The translations under genes and the position numbers were made by a program. Shown piece by piece: positions 1 through 7,069 of a DNA stretch of 64,000 bases (positions are counted from its first letter, which is position 1; each line of letters begins with the position of its first letter). The stretch is from Nitrospirota bacterium. Lineage in GTDB: Bacteria > Nitrospirota > Thermodesulfovibrionia > Thermodesulfovibrionales > JdFR-88. The stretch is from the NCBI GenBank assembly GCA_021840255.1, contig JAKBYX010000009.1, positions 33,581-97,580 of the forward strand. Direction: 5' to 3'. Below the pieces are notes generated by a model. The model had not been told where the DNA came from. It ran no database searches and saw only the letters and a list, made by a program, of their open reading frames with translations.

Positions 1-138
1 CAACCCCCTTCTTGCGTCTATGGCATGCTTCAGTTTCACTACGGCCTGCGAATGCTGGTGGCTGTTGTAATAGAACCGGCTGTCCACTATATTTGAAAAC
101 GGATGTTCCCTGAGCTTGTAAAATTCGAGATAGTCCAT
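1..138 (-). CDS. ExeA/GspA-like AAA ATPase, N-terminal fragment
   Basis: Partial gene: only the first 46 codons lie in the window and the rest runs off the left edge. The fragment begins MDYLEFYKLREHPFSN and continues through FYYNSHQHSQAV to KHAIDARRGL. That is the conserved opening of the ExeA/GspA family (FYgLrE-PF, then a DxRFxY-like turn and a rrG segment leading to Walker A). ExeA proteins are inner-membrane AAA ATPases that help assemble the type II secretin through the cell wall. The start codon shares one base with the stop codon of the upstream TPR gene (TGATG), so the two are probably translationally coupled. A partial type II secretion cluster lies at 41.6-47.3 kb. The family call rests on a short segment, and the nucleotide-binding motifs are out of view. 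Confidence 0.72.
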   Translation of the reverse strand, partial: MDYLEFYKLREHPFSNIVDSRFYYNSHQHSQAVVKLKHAIDARRGL

Positions 139-2453
139 CAGATATATGATATCCTGTCTTTTCTAGAGGGCGCCTTCCTGCCGTTTCCTCCGGGTACGGC
201 GCCGCCCAGCGCCGCTATGCGCGCGGTAACCTCCCTGAACCCGCTGTTCCAACGGCATACTTCCAGGTACAGCTCCAACGCATCCTTTGACTCGGCGTTT
301 TTCTCCCGCGCCTGCGCAAGATCATATTTAAGGCCCCAGTACGCATCCTGGGCCGGATCCGATTTCTGGATAGCACCCAGAAGCACCTCCACCGCTTTAG
401 GATAATGGCCTTTTTCCATATAGCAGCCCGCCAGGACCGAAGCTGACTTTACGCCAAAGGCCGGGGCGGCAAGAATTGTCTCAAATTCCCTTATCGCGTC
501 ATCCAGAAGACCCATTTCCTTGTACGCGATGCCAAGATTATAACGCGTTTCCGCATCCCCGGAGTCTATCTGCTTTTCCACGCCTTTTTTAAACTCATCA
601 AAAATTCTCCCCACTTCGCTGTCAAGCCCGCCCCCAGGAGCGTCTCCGCCATCCGGGGCCTGCTCGGGGGGCAGCCCGCCTGAAGGCCATGCGTCCTGCT
701 GCCCCTTGAGGGACTCTATCTCCTCCAGCTTTTCCCTTATGGTTTCATCATCCGGGAAGTGCAGTCTTAATTCCCTGTATATCTTTTCCGACTCTTCATA
801 AAGCCCCTGGTCCAGGTAAAAGGCGGCCTCGGAGAGCTTTTCGGCCAGTTCAGCCCGGTTGGCAGCCTTTCCGGCGGGATCCATTTGCGCATCGGTACCA
901 TCAGAGGCAAGCTCCGGGCTGCGGAGGCGGCTGCCGAAGCGCTCGGGGAGACGCTCGTCCGAGGGGTCGATGGCAAAGGCCTCCTCTATTACCTCGTTTC
1001 TTTTTAGCTCGTCGCCGGCCCTACGGTAAAGCTCCGCCAGGATTATGCACTCCGTGACGGCCTGTTGCCTGTCGTTTGCCGAAAGGTAAACCGATTTCAG
1101 CTTCATATGAAGAAGAAAGCTTCCGGGGGCCTTCAGTTTAAAAGATTCAAGAAGCTCCCTTGCTTCATTTGCAAGACCGCCTGACAGCATCCCGTCCGCC
1201 CTGGAGATAACCTGCTGGACGGATCTTTCTTCCTCCGTCACTTCCTCTTTTTCCGCTTTCTCTTCCGCTTCCGGTTTTTCTTCCTCCCCGCCGTCCGCTT
1301 CCTGTCCGAGTTCGCGCAGCTTTCCCGCGATCTGCTCGTCTCCTGGAGAAATGGCGCTGGCCTCATTAAAACAGTCCGCCGCACCGCCGGCGTCGCCCGA
1401 CGCCTGCAACAGTTCCCCAAGCTCTATAAGCTCTTTTAAAACCCCTTCGCTGTCGTTTTTCTGTTTCAGCAGAGGGATGAGCATCCTTTTTGCCTGAAGG
1501 GGCTCCGCTTCCATGAATATGTCTAATATGCCGATGGCTTCATCAAACTGCGTCCTTGAAGCAAGCTCTTCGATCACCGGGACGTATTGGGCCAATGCCC
1601 CTTTCATATCTCCATCTTTCAGATGCGCTTCAGCCATTGCACGCATCGCGGACAGATTGGAGGGGTCCGTCTGCAGGACCTCCCCGGCATATTTCCTTGA
1701 TTCCTCTGTTTTCCCCAGCCCCAGGCAAAGCTTCGCCAGCCACAGGAGAAACTCATCGCTTTTGCCCGTGCGCGAGATGGCAGCTTTCAGGAATTCGACC
1801 GCTTTTTCCGCATTGCCCAGTTTTTCGTAAAGCGAAGCAGTCGCGGTGAGGGCCGCCCTGTTTGAAGGTTTTATCTCCACTGCCCGTTCCAGGTAACCCA
1901 GGGCCTCCTGGTCCTCCCCCTTTCCTTCAAGCAGGCGGGCAACCTCCACATACTCGTATGAGGCCTCCTCAACGAAACCTTCTTTCGAATAGACCTCAGC
2001 GATCTGTTTTCTAAGGGGCAGATTTTCAGAATTTATCCGCACCATCCTTGCGTATGTCCGCACCGCCTCGGCCTTCCGGCCATCCTTCATATAGATACCG
2101 GCGGCTGAAAGATAATATTTCACGGCGTCAGCCGCGATGTTTTTCTCCTCGGAAAGCTCGCCAAGGGCATACAGGCTCCTCGCGTCCGCGGGCGCGATAT
2201 TAAGTATTTTTTTGTACAGGGCAAGTGCCTTCAGTGAAAAACCCTCTTTCCGGAATATCTCCGCCGCGCGATGGAACTTTTCAGTGGCGGCCTGCTGATC
2301 GTTTTTTTTCAGGTAGAGGTCGCCAAGAGTATTAAAGCAGTTGGCGTCCGGGGAGGACTGGAGGAAGTTTTCCCATTCGGAAATGGCCTTGTCTATTTGC
2401 CCCTTCGCAAGATATTTCTGTGTTTCCTTGATGATCAGGGCCTTGTCAGCCAT
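138..2453 (-). CDS. Large tetratricopeptide-repeat protein
   Basis: This is a 771-residue protein made almost entirely of TPR-like helical repeats (for example YLKKNDQQAATEKFHRAAEI and YNLGIAYKEMGLLDDAIREF). An acidic low-complexity linker near residues 385-410 (EEEKPEAEEKAEKEE) separates two repeat blocks. There is no signal peptide or membrane segment, so it is probably a cytoplasmic scaffold. It is followed with a one-base overlap by an ExeA-like ATPase gene, which hints at a role in secretion or envelope assembly; that role is inferred only from context. The ATG at 2453 has no Shine-Dalgarno sequence. A TTGACA / 18 bp / TACCAT promoter ends 7 bases before it, so the mRNA may be leaderless. 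Confidence 0.9.
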   Translation of the reverse strand: MADKALIIKETQKYLAKGQIDKAISEWENFLQSSPDANCFNTLGDLYLKKNDQQAATEKFHRAAEIFRKEGFSLKALALYKKILNIAPADARSLYALGELSEEKNIAADAVKYYLSAAGIYMKDGRKAEAVRTYARMVRINSENLPLRKQIAEVYSKEGFVEEASYEYVEVARLLEGKGEDQEALGYLERAVEIKPSNRAALTATASLYEKLGNAEKAVEFLKAAISRTGKSDEFLLWLAKLCLGLGKTEESRKYAGEVLQTDPSNLSAMRAMAEAHLKDGDMKGALAQYVPVIEELASRTQFDEAIGILDIFMEAEPLQAKRMLIPLLKQKNDSEGVLKELIELGELLQASGDAGGAADCFNEASAISPGDEQIAGKLRELGQEADGGEEEKPEAEEKAEKEEVTEEERSVQQVISRADGMLSGGLANEARELLESFKLKAPGSFLLHMKLKSVYLSANDRQQAVTECIILAELYRRAGDELKRNEVIEEAFAIDPSDERLPERFGSRLRSPELASDGTDAQMDPAGKAANRAELAEKLSEAAFYLDQGLYEESEKIYRELRLHFPDDETIREKLEEIESLKGQQDAWPSGGLPPEQAPDGGDAPGGGLDSEVGRIFDEFKKGVEKQIDSGDAETRYNLGIAYKEMGLLDDAIREFETILAAPAFGVKSASVLAGCYMEKGHYPKAVEVLLGAIQKSDPAQDAYWGLKYDLAQAREKNAESKDALELYLEVCRWNSGFREVTARIAALGGAVPGGNGRKAPSRKDRISYI

Positions 2454-2460
2454 GGCATTT

Positions 2461-2490
2461 ATGGTATCAAAGTCGTCAAAATACTGTCAA
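2461..2490 (-). promoter_or_regulatory. Sigma70-like promoter of the TPR gene
   Basis: On the minus strand TTGACA (2490-2485) is followed after 18 bp by TACCAT (2466-2461). The predicted transcription start falls on or next to the ATG at 2453. The promoter sits just downstream of the isc operon terminator, so the TPR gene is probably transcribed independently. Confidence 0.55.
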
Positions 2491-2512
2491 ACATACAGGA
2501 CACAAAATTGCA

Positions 2513-2543
2513 TAAAAAAAGGGGCGGCTTATTTCGCCGCCCC
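2513..2543 (-). terminator. Rho-independent terminator of the isc operon
   Basis: A perfect 8-bp GC stem (GGGGCGGC / GCCGCCCC, 2521-2528 and 2536-2543) with a 7-base loop is followed on the minus strand by a run of seven T. The iscU stop codon (2529-2531) lies in the loop, so the terminator overlaps the coding end. The plus-strand side also has a T run, so it may work in both directions. Confidence 0.85.
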
Positions 2544-2903
2544 TTTTTTCTTGTAGTCCTCTATCGCCAACCTCAAGGCATCGGCACCTAAATTGGAGCA
2601 GTGCATCTTCTGCGGTGGAAGGCCGCCAAGGGCGTCCGCCACAGCCTCTTTTGTTATGGACATGGCCTCTTCCAGGGTCTTGCCCTTGACCATCTCGGTC
2701 ACCATGCTTGAGACGGCTATCGCCGCGCCGCAGCCGAAGGTCCTGAACTTGGCGTCCGCAATGCGCCCGTTCTCCACCTTTATGGTTATCTTCATTACGT
2801 CGCCGCAAGTGGGATTGCCTTCCTCCCCTACTCCGTCGGCCTCCGGTATCTCCCCAACGTTCCTGGGGTTTGTAAAATGGTCCATCAGTTTTTCGGAATA
2901 CAT
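2529..2903 (-). CDS. iscU: Iron-sulfur cluster scaffold protein IscU/NifU N-terminal type
   Basis: This 124-residue protein matches the IscU/NifU-N scaffold along its whole length. It assembles a [2Fe-2S] cluster before transfer to apoproteins. The three ligand cysteines are visible in PTCGD, FGCGAAIA and MHCSNLGADAL, and the modulating Asp follows the first Cys (CGD). The gene overlaps the 3' end of iscS by 19 bp and is last in an iscR-tusA-iscS-iscU operon. Because the adjacent IscS appears unable to bind PLP normally, the sulfur delivered to this scaffold may come from another source. That is inference from the neighbour; nothing in IscU itself looks abnormal. Confidence 0.95.
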   Translation of the reverse strand: MYSEKLMDHFTNPRNVGEIPEADGVGEEGNPTCGDVMKITIKVENGRIADAKFRTFGCGAAIAVSSMVTEMVKGKTLEEAMSITKEAVADALGGLPPQKMHCSNLGADALRLAIEDYKKKGAAK

Positions 2904-4099
2904 TGGTCTGTCTCCTTTGCTTTGCCCCAGCCTCCGGCATAGGGTGATATTTCTCTCAGTCTCCTGACCGCCGCCGGGAATTCCCCCAGGGCGTACTCAA
3001 CGTCCTCCATAGTGTTTTCCATGCCCAGGCTGAAGACTATGGAGCCTTGGGCAAGCTGCGATGAGACCCCCATGGACAAAAGCACCGGGGAAGCCTTCAG
3101 GGCCTTGGAGGAGCAGGCGGAACCGCTTGCCGCGTAAATGCCTTTGGCCGCAAGCATCAGTAGCATCGCCTCTCCCTCGATGAATTCCACGCAGAAGCTG
3201 GCAAGCCCGGGCAACCTGAGCTCCCCCTGCTCCGCGGATGGCCCCGTAAGATAGACGTTCTCTATCTTTCCAAGTACCCCGTTTATAAGCCGGTCCCGCA
3301 TCTGCGCAAGCTTGCGCACCCTTTCGGGCAGTTCAGCTTTTGTAAGCTCAGCGGCCTTTCCCATTCCCACTATCGCGGGGATGTTCTCCGTGCCGGCCCT
3401 CCTGCCGTTTTCCTGGATACCACCGTATATAAGCGGAAGTATCCTTGTCCCTCCCTTAAGATAAAGGGCTCCGGCACCCTTGGGGCCGTAAAATTCATGG
3501 GCCGAGATGCTCATGGCGTCCACCCCCAGGGCCTCAACATCAATGGGGAGATAACCCGCTCCAGCCACCGCGTCCGTGTGAAAGAGCGCTCCGTTCTTCC
3601 TGGCTATCGCTGCAAGCTCTTTAATGGGCTCTACGGTCCCCACCTCCGGGCTTGCGAGTATCACGGAGACAAGTGTGGTCTCTTTTGTGACGGCCTTTTC
3701 GAGGGAGGCCGGGTCTACCAGGCCGTGTTTGTCCACCGGCAGGTACGTCACCGCAAACCCCTCCTTTTCAAGCGCGCGTGCCGGGTTCAGGATCGAATGG
3801 TGCTCCATTTTGGAGACTATTATATGTCTGCCCTTCTTGGTGTGCGCGCCGGCAAGCCCTTTGATGGCAAAGTTGTTTGCCTCGGCCCCGCTTGCAGTAA
3901 ATATTATCTCCTGCGGTTTTGCGCCAACAAACTGCGCCACTTTGGACCTGGCCTCCTCAAGCGCCGCTTTGGCGCTCTGGCCCAGCTCATAAAGGCTCAA
4001 AGGGTTGCCGTACCGTTCCTTGAAAAAAGGCATCATGGCCTCCAGGACTTCGGGCCTCAGGGGGTTGGTGGCCATATAGTCAAAATACCTTGCGCCCAT
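2885..4099 (-). CDS. iscS: IscS/NifS-family cysteine desulfurase homologue with a degenerate PLP site
   Basis: This 404-residue fold-type I aminotransferase-like protein aligns with IscS/NifS without large gaps. It keeps the mobile sulfur loop (SGSACSSKAL, Cys329), the ring-stacking His (MEHHSIL, about 100) and the PLP-nitrogen Asp (HTDA, 176). Several active-site residues are replaced. The Schiff-base Lys of the SxHKxxGPKG motif is Glu202 (SAHEFYGPKG, codon GAA). The Gln of DATQ is Ala179, the phosphate Thr of GATE is Ala72, the NNE motif is SPE (150-152), and the substrate-carboxylate Arg of SIRFSLG is Val355. These changes argue against normal cysteine desulfurase activity. The lysine-less IscS of Archaeoglobus fulgidus is a precedent: it still forms a complex with IscU. 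The likely role is an IscU partner or cluster-assembly platform that uses another sulfur source. The gene overlaps iscU. Confidence 0.9.
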   Translation of the reverse strand: MGARYFDYMATNPLRPEVLEAMMPFFKERYGNPLSLYELGQSAKAALEEARSKVAQFVGAKPQEIIFTASGAEANNFAIKGLAGAHTKKGRHIIVSKMEHHSILNPARALEKEGFAVTYLPVDKHGLVDPASLEKAVTKETTLVSVILASPEVGTVEPIKELAAIARKNGALFHTDAVAGAGYLPIDVEALGVDAMSISAHEFYGPKGAGALYLKGGTRILPLIYGGIQENGRRAGTENIPAIVGMGKAAELTKAELPERVRKLAQMRDRLINGVLGKIENVYLTGPSAEQGELRLPGLASFCVEFIEGEAMLLMLAAKGIYAASGSACSSKALKASPVLLSMGVSSQLAQGSIVFSLGMENTMEDVEYALGEFPAAVRRLREISPYAGGWGKAKETDQCIPKN

Positions 4100-4103
4100 C
4101 CTG

Positions 4104-4361
4104 TTACCTACCTTTCTTTCTTACAAAGAATTTATAAAAATCCGGAGCTTCCTCTATCCCGAGGAACTCGTTGCCGGTCTTTTCACACCACTCCGGGATG
4201 TCCGTAAGCGCGCCATCGTAGTCCGTCATTATCTGAAGCACCTGCCCGCTCTCAAGCGTCTTCATCATTTCCTCCAGCTTCAGAAGGTGCATGGGGCACA
4301 TCATGTAAACGATATCGGCGGTAACATCCGCCTTTATCCCCTCCACGAACTTCAGATTCAT
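4104..4361 (-). CDS. TusA-family sulfur carrier protein
   Basis: This 85-residue protein has a TusA/SirA-like fold pattern. A Cys-Pro motif at the start of the first helix (YMMCPMHLLKLEEMMK) is followed by a D-x-G-A-x-x-D-I-P-x-W segment and a C-terminal strand. TusA proteins carry persulfide sulfur on this Cys. The usual CPxP is CPMH here, so the second proline is missing. It sits between iscR (4-bp ATGA overlap) and iscS (4-bp gap), which ties it to Fe-S assembly. It could supply sulfur to the IscS/IscU complex in place of normal desulfurase chemistry; that is inferred from context. Confidence 0.82.
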   Translation of the reverse strand: MNLKFVEGIKADVTADIVYMMCPMHLLKLEEMMKTLESGQVLQIMTDYDGALTDIPEWCEKTGNEFLGIEEAPDFYKFFVRKKGR

Positions 4362-4846
4362 GCCCCGATTTTCCCCGTTTTTTCAAGGAATATACGAGAC
4401 CCGGTCTTTTCAGGTCCTTCCAGGGGATACTTCTGGCTGCCTTTCCCCGTGATCAGGTCGCGGAGGGTCATGGCATCCAGGAAACCCTCTATCTTTTCGC
4501 CAAGAGCCTTCCACAAAAGAGAGGTCACGCAGCCGTCGGCCCTGACGCAGCCCTCCAGCGGGTCCTGGCAGGCCGTCAGGGCGATGGGGCCGTCAAGGCT
4601 CCTCAATATTTCCCCTATGCTTATTTTCTCCGGCTGGCGGGCAAGCAGATATCCGCCCCCAGGGCCCCTCACGCTCGTTATCAGTCCGGATTTCCTGAGG
4701 GTGTTCAATATCTGCTCCAGATAAGCCACGGAGACGTCCTGCCTTGCGGCTATCTCTTTTATGGCCACCGGCTCCCCTGAATGCCCCCTGGATATCTCAA
4801 ACATGGCCCTTACTCCATACTGTCCCTTTGTCGATAATTTAAGCAT
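4358..4846 (-). CDS. iscR: Rrf2-family Fe-S regulator, IscR-like
   Basis: This 162-residue Rrf2 winged-helix repressor begins MLKLSTKGQYGVRAM, the typical IscR/CymR opening, with the recognition helix near VSVAYLEQILNTLRKSG. Three Cys in the pattern C-X6-C-X5-C (ACQDPLEGCVRADGC) match the [2Fe-2S] ligand region of IscR, so it probably senses Fe-S status. It is the first gene of the isc operon and overlaps the tusA-like gene by ATGA. Its promoter carries a 25-bp element that matches the IscR type 1 consensus at 23 positions as I recall it, indicating autoregulation. There is no Shine-Dalgarno sequence before ATG 4846, and the -10 element ends 7 bases upstream. Confidence 0.9.
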   Translation of the reverse strand: MLKLSTKGQYGVRAMFEISRGHSGEPVAIKEIAARQDVSVAYLEQILNTLRKSGLITSVRGPGGGYLLARQPEKISIGEILRSLDGPIALTACQDPLEGCVRADGCVTSLLWKALGEKIEGFLDAMTLRDLITGKGSQKYPLEGPEKTGSRIFLEKTGKIGA

Positions 4847-4853
4847 AACTATT

Positions 4854-4884
4854 TTTATAATACTTTACTAATATTGTCAAGTAT
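4854..4884 (-). promoter_or_regulatory. isc operon promoter with IscR type 1-like operator
   Basis: The 25-bp box at 4860-4884 (minus-strand reading begins ATACTTGACA and ends AAAGTAT) has dyad symmetry. It differs from the enterobacterial IscR type 1 consensus at two positions. The box contains the -35 TTGACA (4880-4875). A -10 of TATAAA (4859-4854, 15 bp spacing) or TAAAAA (17 bp spacing) follows. Binding of holo-IscR here would block RNA polymerase, as in the classical autoregulatory loop. Confidence 0.75.
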
Positions 4885-4931
4885 TTTCAGCAAAAAAAGT
4901 GGCGGGGAAAAGGAAAAGAAAAATTGTCTGA

Positions 4932-5477
4932 TCAGTAGGCGGCTTTCTGCCTTTTTTTCCCCTCCGGCAGGCAGATAAATCCCTTGTTCAGGGCTGTAAG
5001 GCAGGCCTGAAGCCTGCCTGAGCAGCCGAATTTCCTGTATATGTTATCCAGATGGCTGTTAACGGTCCCGGGGCTCATCTTCAGGCCTTTGGCGATCTGC
5101 TTGTTCGAAAGCCCCTTTATAAGCATTATGAGCACCTGTCTTTCCTTTGGGGTGAGTGAAAACTTGGGGCCTGCCCCCCTTGGGGCGTTCTTAAGGAGCA
5201 CAAGAAGCCCCCCTCCTGGCAAACCGATTAGCTCCAGGCGGATGTCCTGCAGGAGTATCTCCCTCAGGCGGCCTCCGCCAGACTTGATCCTTTCCACCAG
5301 GTCCTCGCAGCTAAGCCCCTTTTCCGCCACAAAAAAATTTGCCTGCTCGTTCAGCCAATGCGTTCCGTCCTGCTCAATGAAAAGGGCGGGTTCCCTGTCC
5401 AGCGCCATGTCCAGCCCCCGAATGGCCATCCTGGCCCTCAACACCATTTCGCTGGTCCTGGCCGCTCCAACCGTCAT
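4932..5477 (-). CDS. LuxR-type HTH regulator with N-terminal sensor region
   Basis: This 181-residue protein has a C-terminal LuxR/GerE helix-turn-helix (about residues 108-165: FSLTPKERQVLIMLIKGLSN, then KQIAKGLKMSPGTVNSHLDN). The N-terminal 100 residues look like a small PAS-like domain (ALFIEQDGTHWLNEQANFF). There is no receiver domain, so it is an orphan regulator that probably binds a small ligand or partner. The target is unknown. It stands alone between the isc operon and the higBA islet. The start at 5477 is the only good ATG; a GGAGGGGG stretch lies about 18 bases upstream, too far for an ideal ribosome site. Confidence 0.85.
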   Translation of the reverse strand: MTVGAARTSEMVLRARMAIRGLDMALDREPALFIEQDGTHWLNEQANFFVAEKGLSCEDLVERIKSGGGRLREILLQDIRLELIGLPGGGLLVLLKNAPRGAGPKFSLTPKERQVLIMLIKGLSNKQIAKGLKMSPGTVNSHLDNIYRKFGCSGRLQACLTALNKGFICLPEGKKRQKAAY

Positions 5478-5813
5478 GATCTATGCGGGCCCCCTCCGCC
5501 GGTTTTTTTTAAAAAAACCTTCCCACATAAATGATAGCTGAGCTGAATGAAAACGCAACCGGAAACAAAATAATTCCACACATTTTGAACCACGCGCGGC
5601 AGACAAGGAACAACGGTGGCCTGGCCGTTAGCGGATATCACCGGCAACTCAAAGTTGAAAAGACAAGCCTGGCCTCCTCAGGTGCCGATTGACAGCTTGC
5701 CCCTTCAAGTTTAGCCTTCCGATACCATGATGCGCATACTAAAGTATACCCTGAACATTTACGCTGGCCGGGGCATTGCGGATTGCATGTTTCAAATGGT
5801 ATTTGACGGGTTT
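5478..5813. other. Intergenic region without a supported gene
   Basis: This 336-bp gap separates the divergent LuxR-type gene and higB. It starts with a self-complementary T8/A7 tract (about 5501-5521). I see no convincing coding sequence or RNA gene. A minus-strand 65-codon open frame here has no family signature and starts inside the higBA operator. A half-copy of the operator (TATTTGACGG) lies near 5800. Confidence 0.5.
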
Positions 5814-5857
5814 CACTTGTCAAAATATTTGACAAGTGTCACGAGACACGATACAAT
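5814..5857 (+). promoter_or_regulatory. higBA promoter with overlapping palindromic operators
   Basis: A perfect inverted repeat with 11-bp arms (CACTTGTCAAA / TTTGACAAGTG, 5814-5838, 3-bp centre) overlaps the -35 TTGACA (5829-5834). A second dyad, GTGTC-ACGA-GACAC (5836-5849), fills the 17-bp spacer before the -10 TACAAT (5852-5857). This is the arrangement expected for autorepression by the HigA antitoxin or the HigBA complex. Transcription should begin at or next to the GTG start codon at 5864. Confidence 0.8.
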
Positions 5858-5863
5858 ATAAAT

Positions 5864-6145
5864 GTGATAAAGTCATTCTCGGACAAGGATACCGAAGACT
5901 TGTATAAAACCGGGAAGTCGCGGCGACTGCCGCCGGAACTGATAAGGAGGGCAATCCGCCGCCTTGAGTATGTTGATCTTGCAACTTGTCTTGATGACTT
6001 GAAAGTACCACCTAGCAATAGGTTGCATGCTTTAAAAGGAGACAGGGCAGGACAATATTCAATCTCTATTAACGAGCAGTGGCGCATATGTTTCAAATTC
6101 GCCGATGGCGACGCATACGGTGTTGAAATAACTGATTATCACTGA
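5864..6145 (+). CDS. higB: HigB-type toxin (RelE/ParE fold)
   Basis: This 93-residue protein matches the HigB / plasmid-maintenance killer family. It has FSDKDTEDLYKTGKSR at the N-terminus, a RLEYVDLATCLDDLKVPPSN segment in the middle, and QYSISINEQWRICFKF with EITDYH at the C-terminus. HigB toxins are ribosome-dependent mRNA interferases. The toxin precedes the antitoxin, the order typical of HigBA. The start is GTG with no ribosome binding site, placed 6 bases after a strong -10, so a leaderless transcript is likely. It is the first gene of an AT-rich islet that looks horizontally acquired. Confidence 0.93.
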   Translation: MIKSFSDKDTEDLYKTGKSRRLPPELIRRAIRRLEYVDLATCLDDLKVPPSNRLHALKGDRAGQYSISINEQWRICFKFADGDAYGVEITDYH

Positions 6146-6156
6146 GAGGAGGTTTC

Positions 6157-6471
6157 GTGACCATGAGCAGGAAAGCGCATCGCACGACAAAGCCAACACA
6201 CCCAGGTGAAATGCTGAGGGAGGATTTTATGCCCGATTATGGGCTCACGGTTGCCAGCCTGGCGCAGCAGTTGGGGGTGTCGCGCCAAACCATCAACGAA
6301 CTGCTCCGCGAGAAACGGGCGGTAACTCCTGAAATGGCGCTCCGTCTTTCGCGCCTTTTCGGGAACACTCCACAGTTCTGGATTGGCGCGCAGAGTGCAG
6401 TGGATTTATGGCTGGTGGGAAAAGAGAAAAAAATAAATTTGGCTAGGATCAAGCCATTGAGTGCAGCATAA
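6157..6471 (+). CDS. higA: HigA-type antitoxin (XRE family)
   Basis: This 104-residue protein has a Cro/C1-type helix-turn-helix (LTVASLAQQLGVSRQTINEL) and the HigA signature HPGEMLREDFMPDYGL followed by LSRLFGNTPQFWIGAQS. It neutralises HigB and represses the operon, probably through the palindromes at 5814-5849. A GGAGG site (about 6146-6152) serves either GTG 6157 or ATG 6163. The gene follows higB by 11 bp. Confidence 0.95.
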   Translation: MTMSRKAHRTTKPTHPGEMLREDFMPDYGLTVASLAQQLGVSRQTINELLREKRAVTPEMALRLSRLFGNTPQFWIGAQSAVDLWLVGKEKKINLARIKPLSAA

Positions 6472-6898
6472 TGAGCGCTGTCACCTTTATTACACAATTT
6501 TTTCTGAAATGAATAAACCTGGGTTGGGCAATAGAGATATCGCTACGATTAGTATAGGCATAGCCAATATTTGGCTTGTATTATCTTGTCTTATTTTATT
6601 ACCTTATCTCCTAGCTCCTCTATTAGGTGGCAAATTCTTGCCTATGGCCCTTCTTAAATACGGTGTTTGGATTGTGAATGCTTTAATTTTAAAATATGCG
6701 GCAAAATACTTCAGAGACAGAATACGTATGAAGAAACAAAAATGGTTTATTCTATCCATATGGCTTATATTATCCATTATTGTTTGGCATCCAAACTACA
6801 TCGGCTTAATAATATCCTTATTCTCCGTTATATTTCTGATAGTCGGTTTCAGAAGTCAAAAGCGTGCTGGATGGATAAACGAAAGCAGACTCTTTTGA
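6461..6898 (+). CDS. Hypothetical small membrane protein in the higBA islet
   Basis: I do not recognise a family. The product is up to 145 residues with about four hydrophobic segments (near residues 30-55, 62-80, 92-108 and 112-128), so it should be an inner-membrane protein. Translation could begin at GTG 6461, overlapping higA by 11 bp, or at ATG 6509, which gives a cleaner N-terminus (MNKPGLGNRD); neither has a clear ribosome site. Codon use and base composition are clearly more AT-rich than the flanking genes. This supports acquisition together with higBA. Confidence 0.6.
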   Translation: MQHNERCHLYYTIFSEMNKPGLGNRDIATISIGIANIWLVLSCLILLPYLLAPLLGGKFLPMALLKYGVWIVNALILKYAAKYFRDRIRMKKQKWFILSIWLILSIIVWHPNYIGLIISLFSVIFLIVGFRSQKRAGWINESRLF

Positions 6899-7069
6899 CA
6901 TTGAGGATTCTAGCAGAAAGTGTGAACGAGCAAGTCTAGCGGCAGCGCATGTTAGAAGACAAACTCAGCACAATTTGTATCATATCGCCAGACGAGGAGT
7001 ACTGGACGAATCAGGAACAATCGCACGAGTAGTATTTTAGTACCGCATCGCAATTTTATTAATCGGGCG

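Noticed and set aside
3490..3520. Sequencing error as explanation for the missing IscS lysine
   Set aside because: It cannot be fully excluded, but four further active-site positions are also changed and the frame is intact, which a single base error would not produce.
5638..5835. Minus-strand 65-codon open frame upstream of higB
   Set aside because: It has no family signature or ribosome site, and it begins inside the higBA operator.
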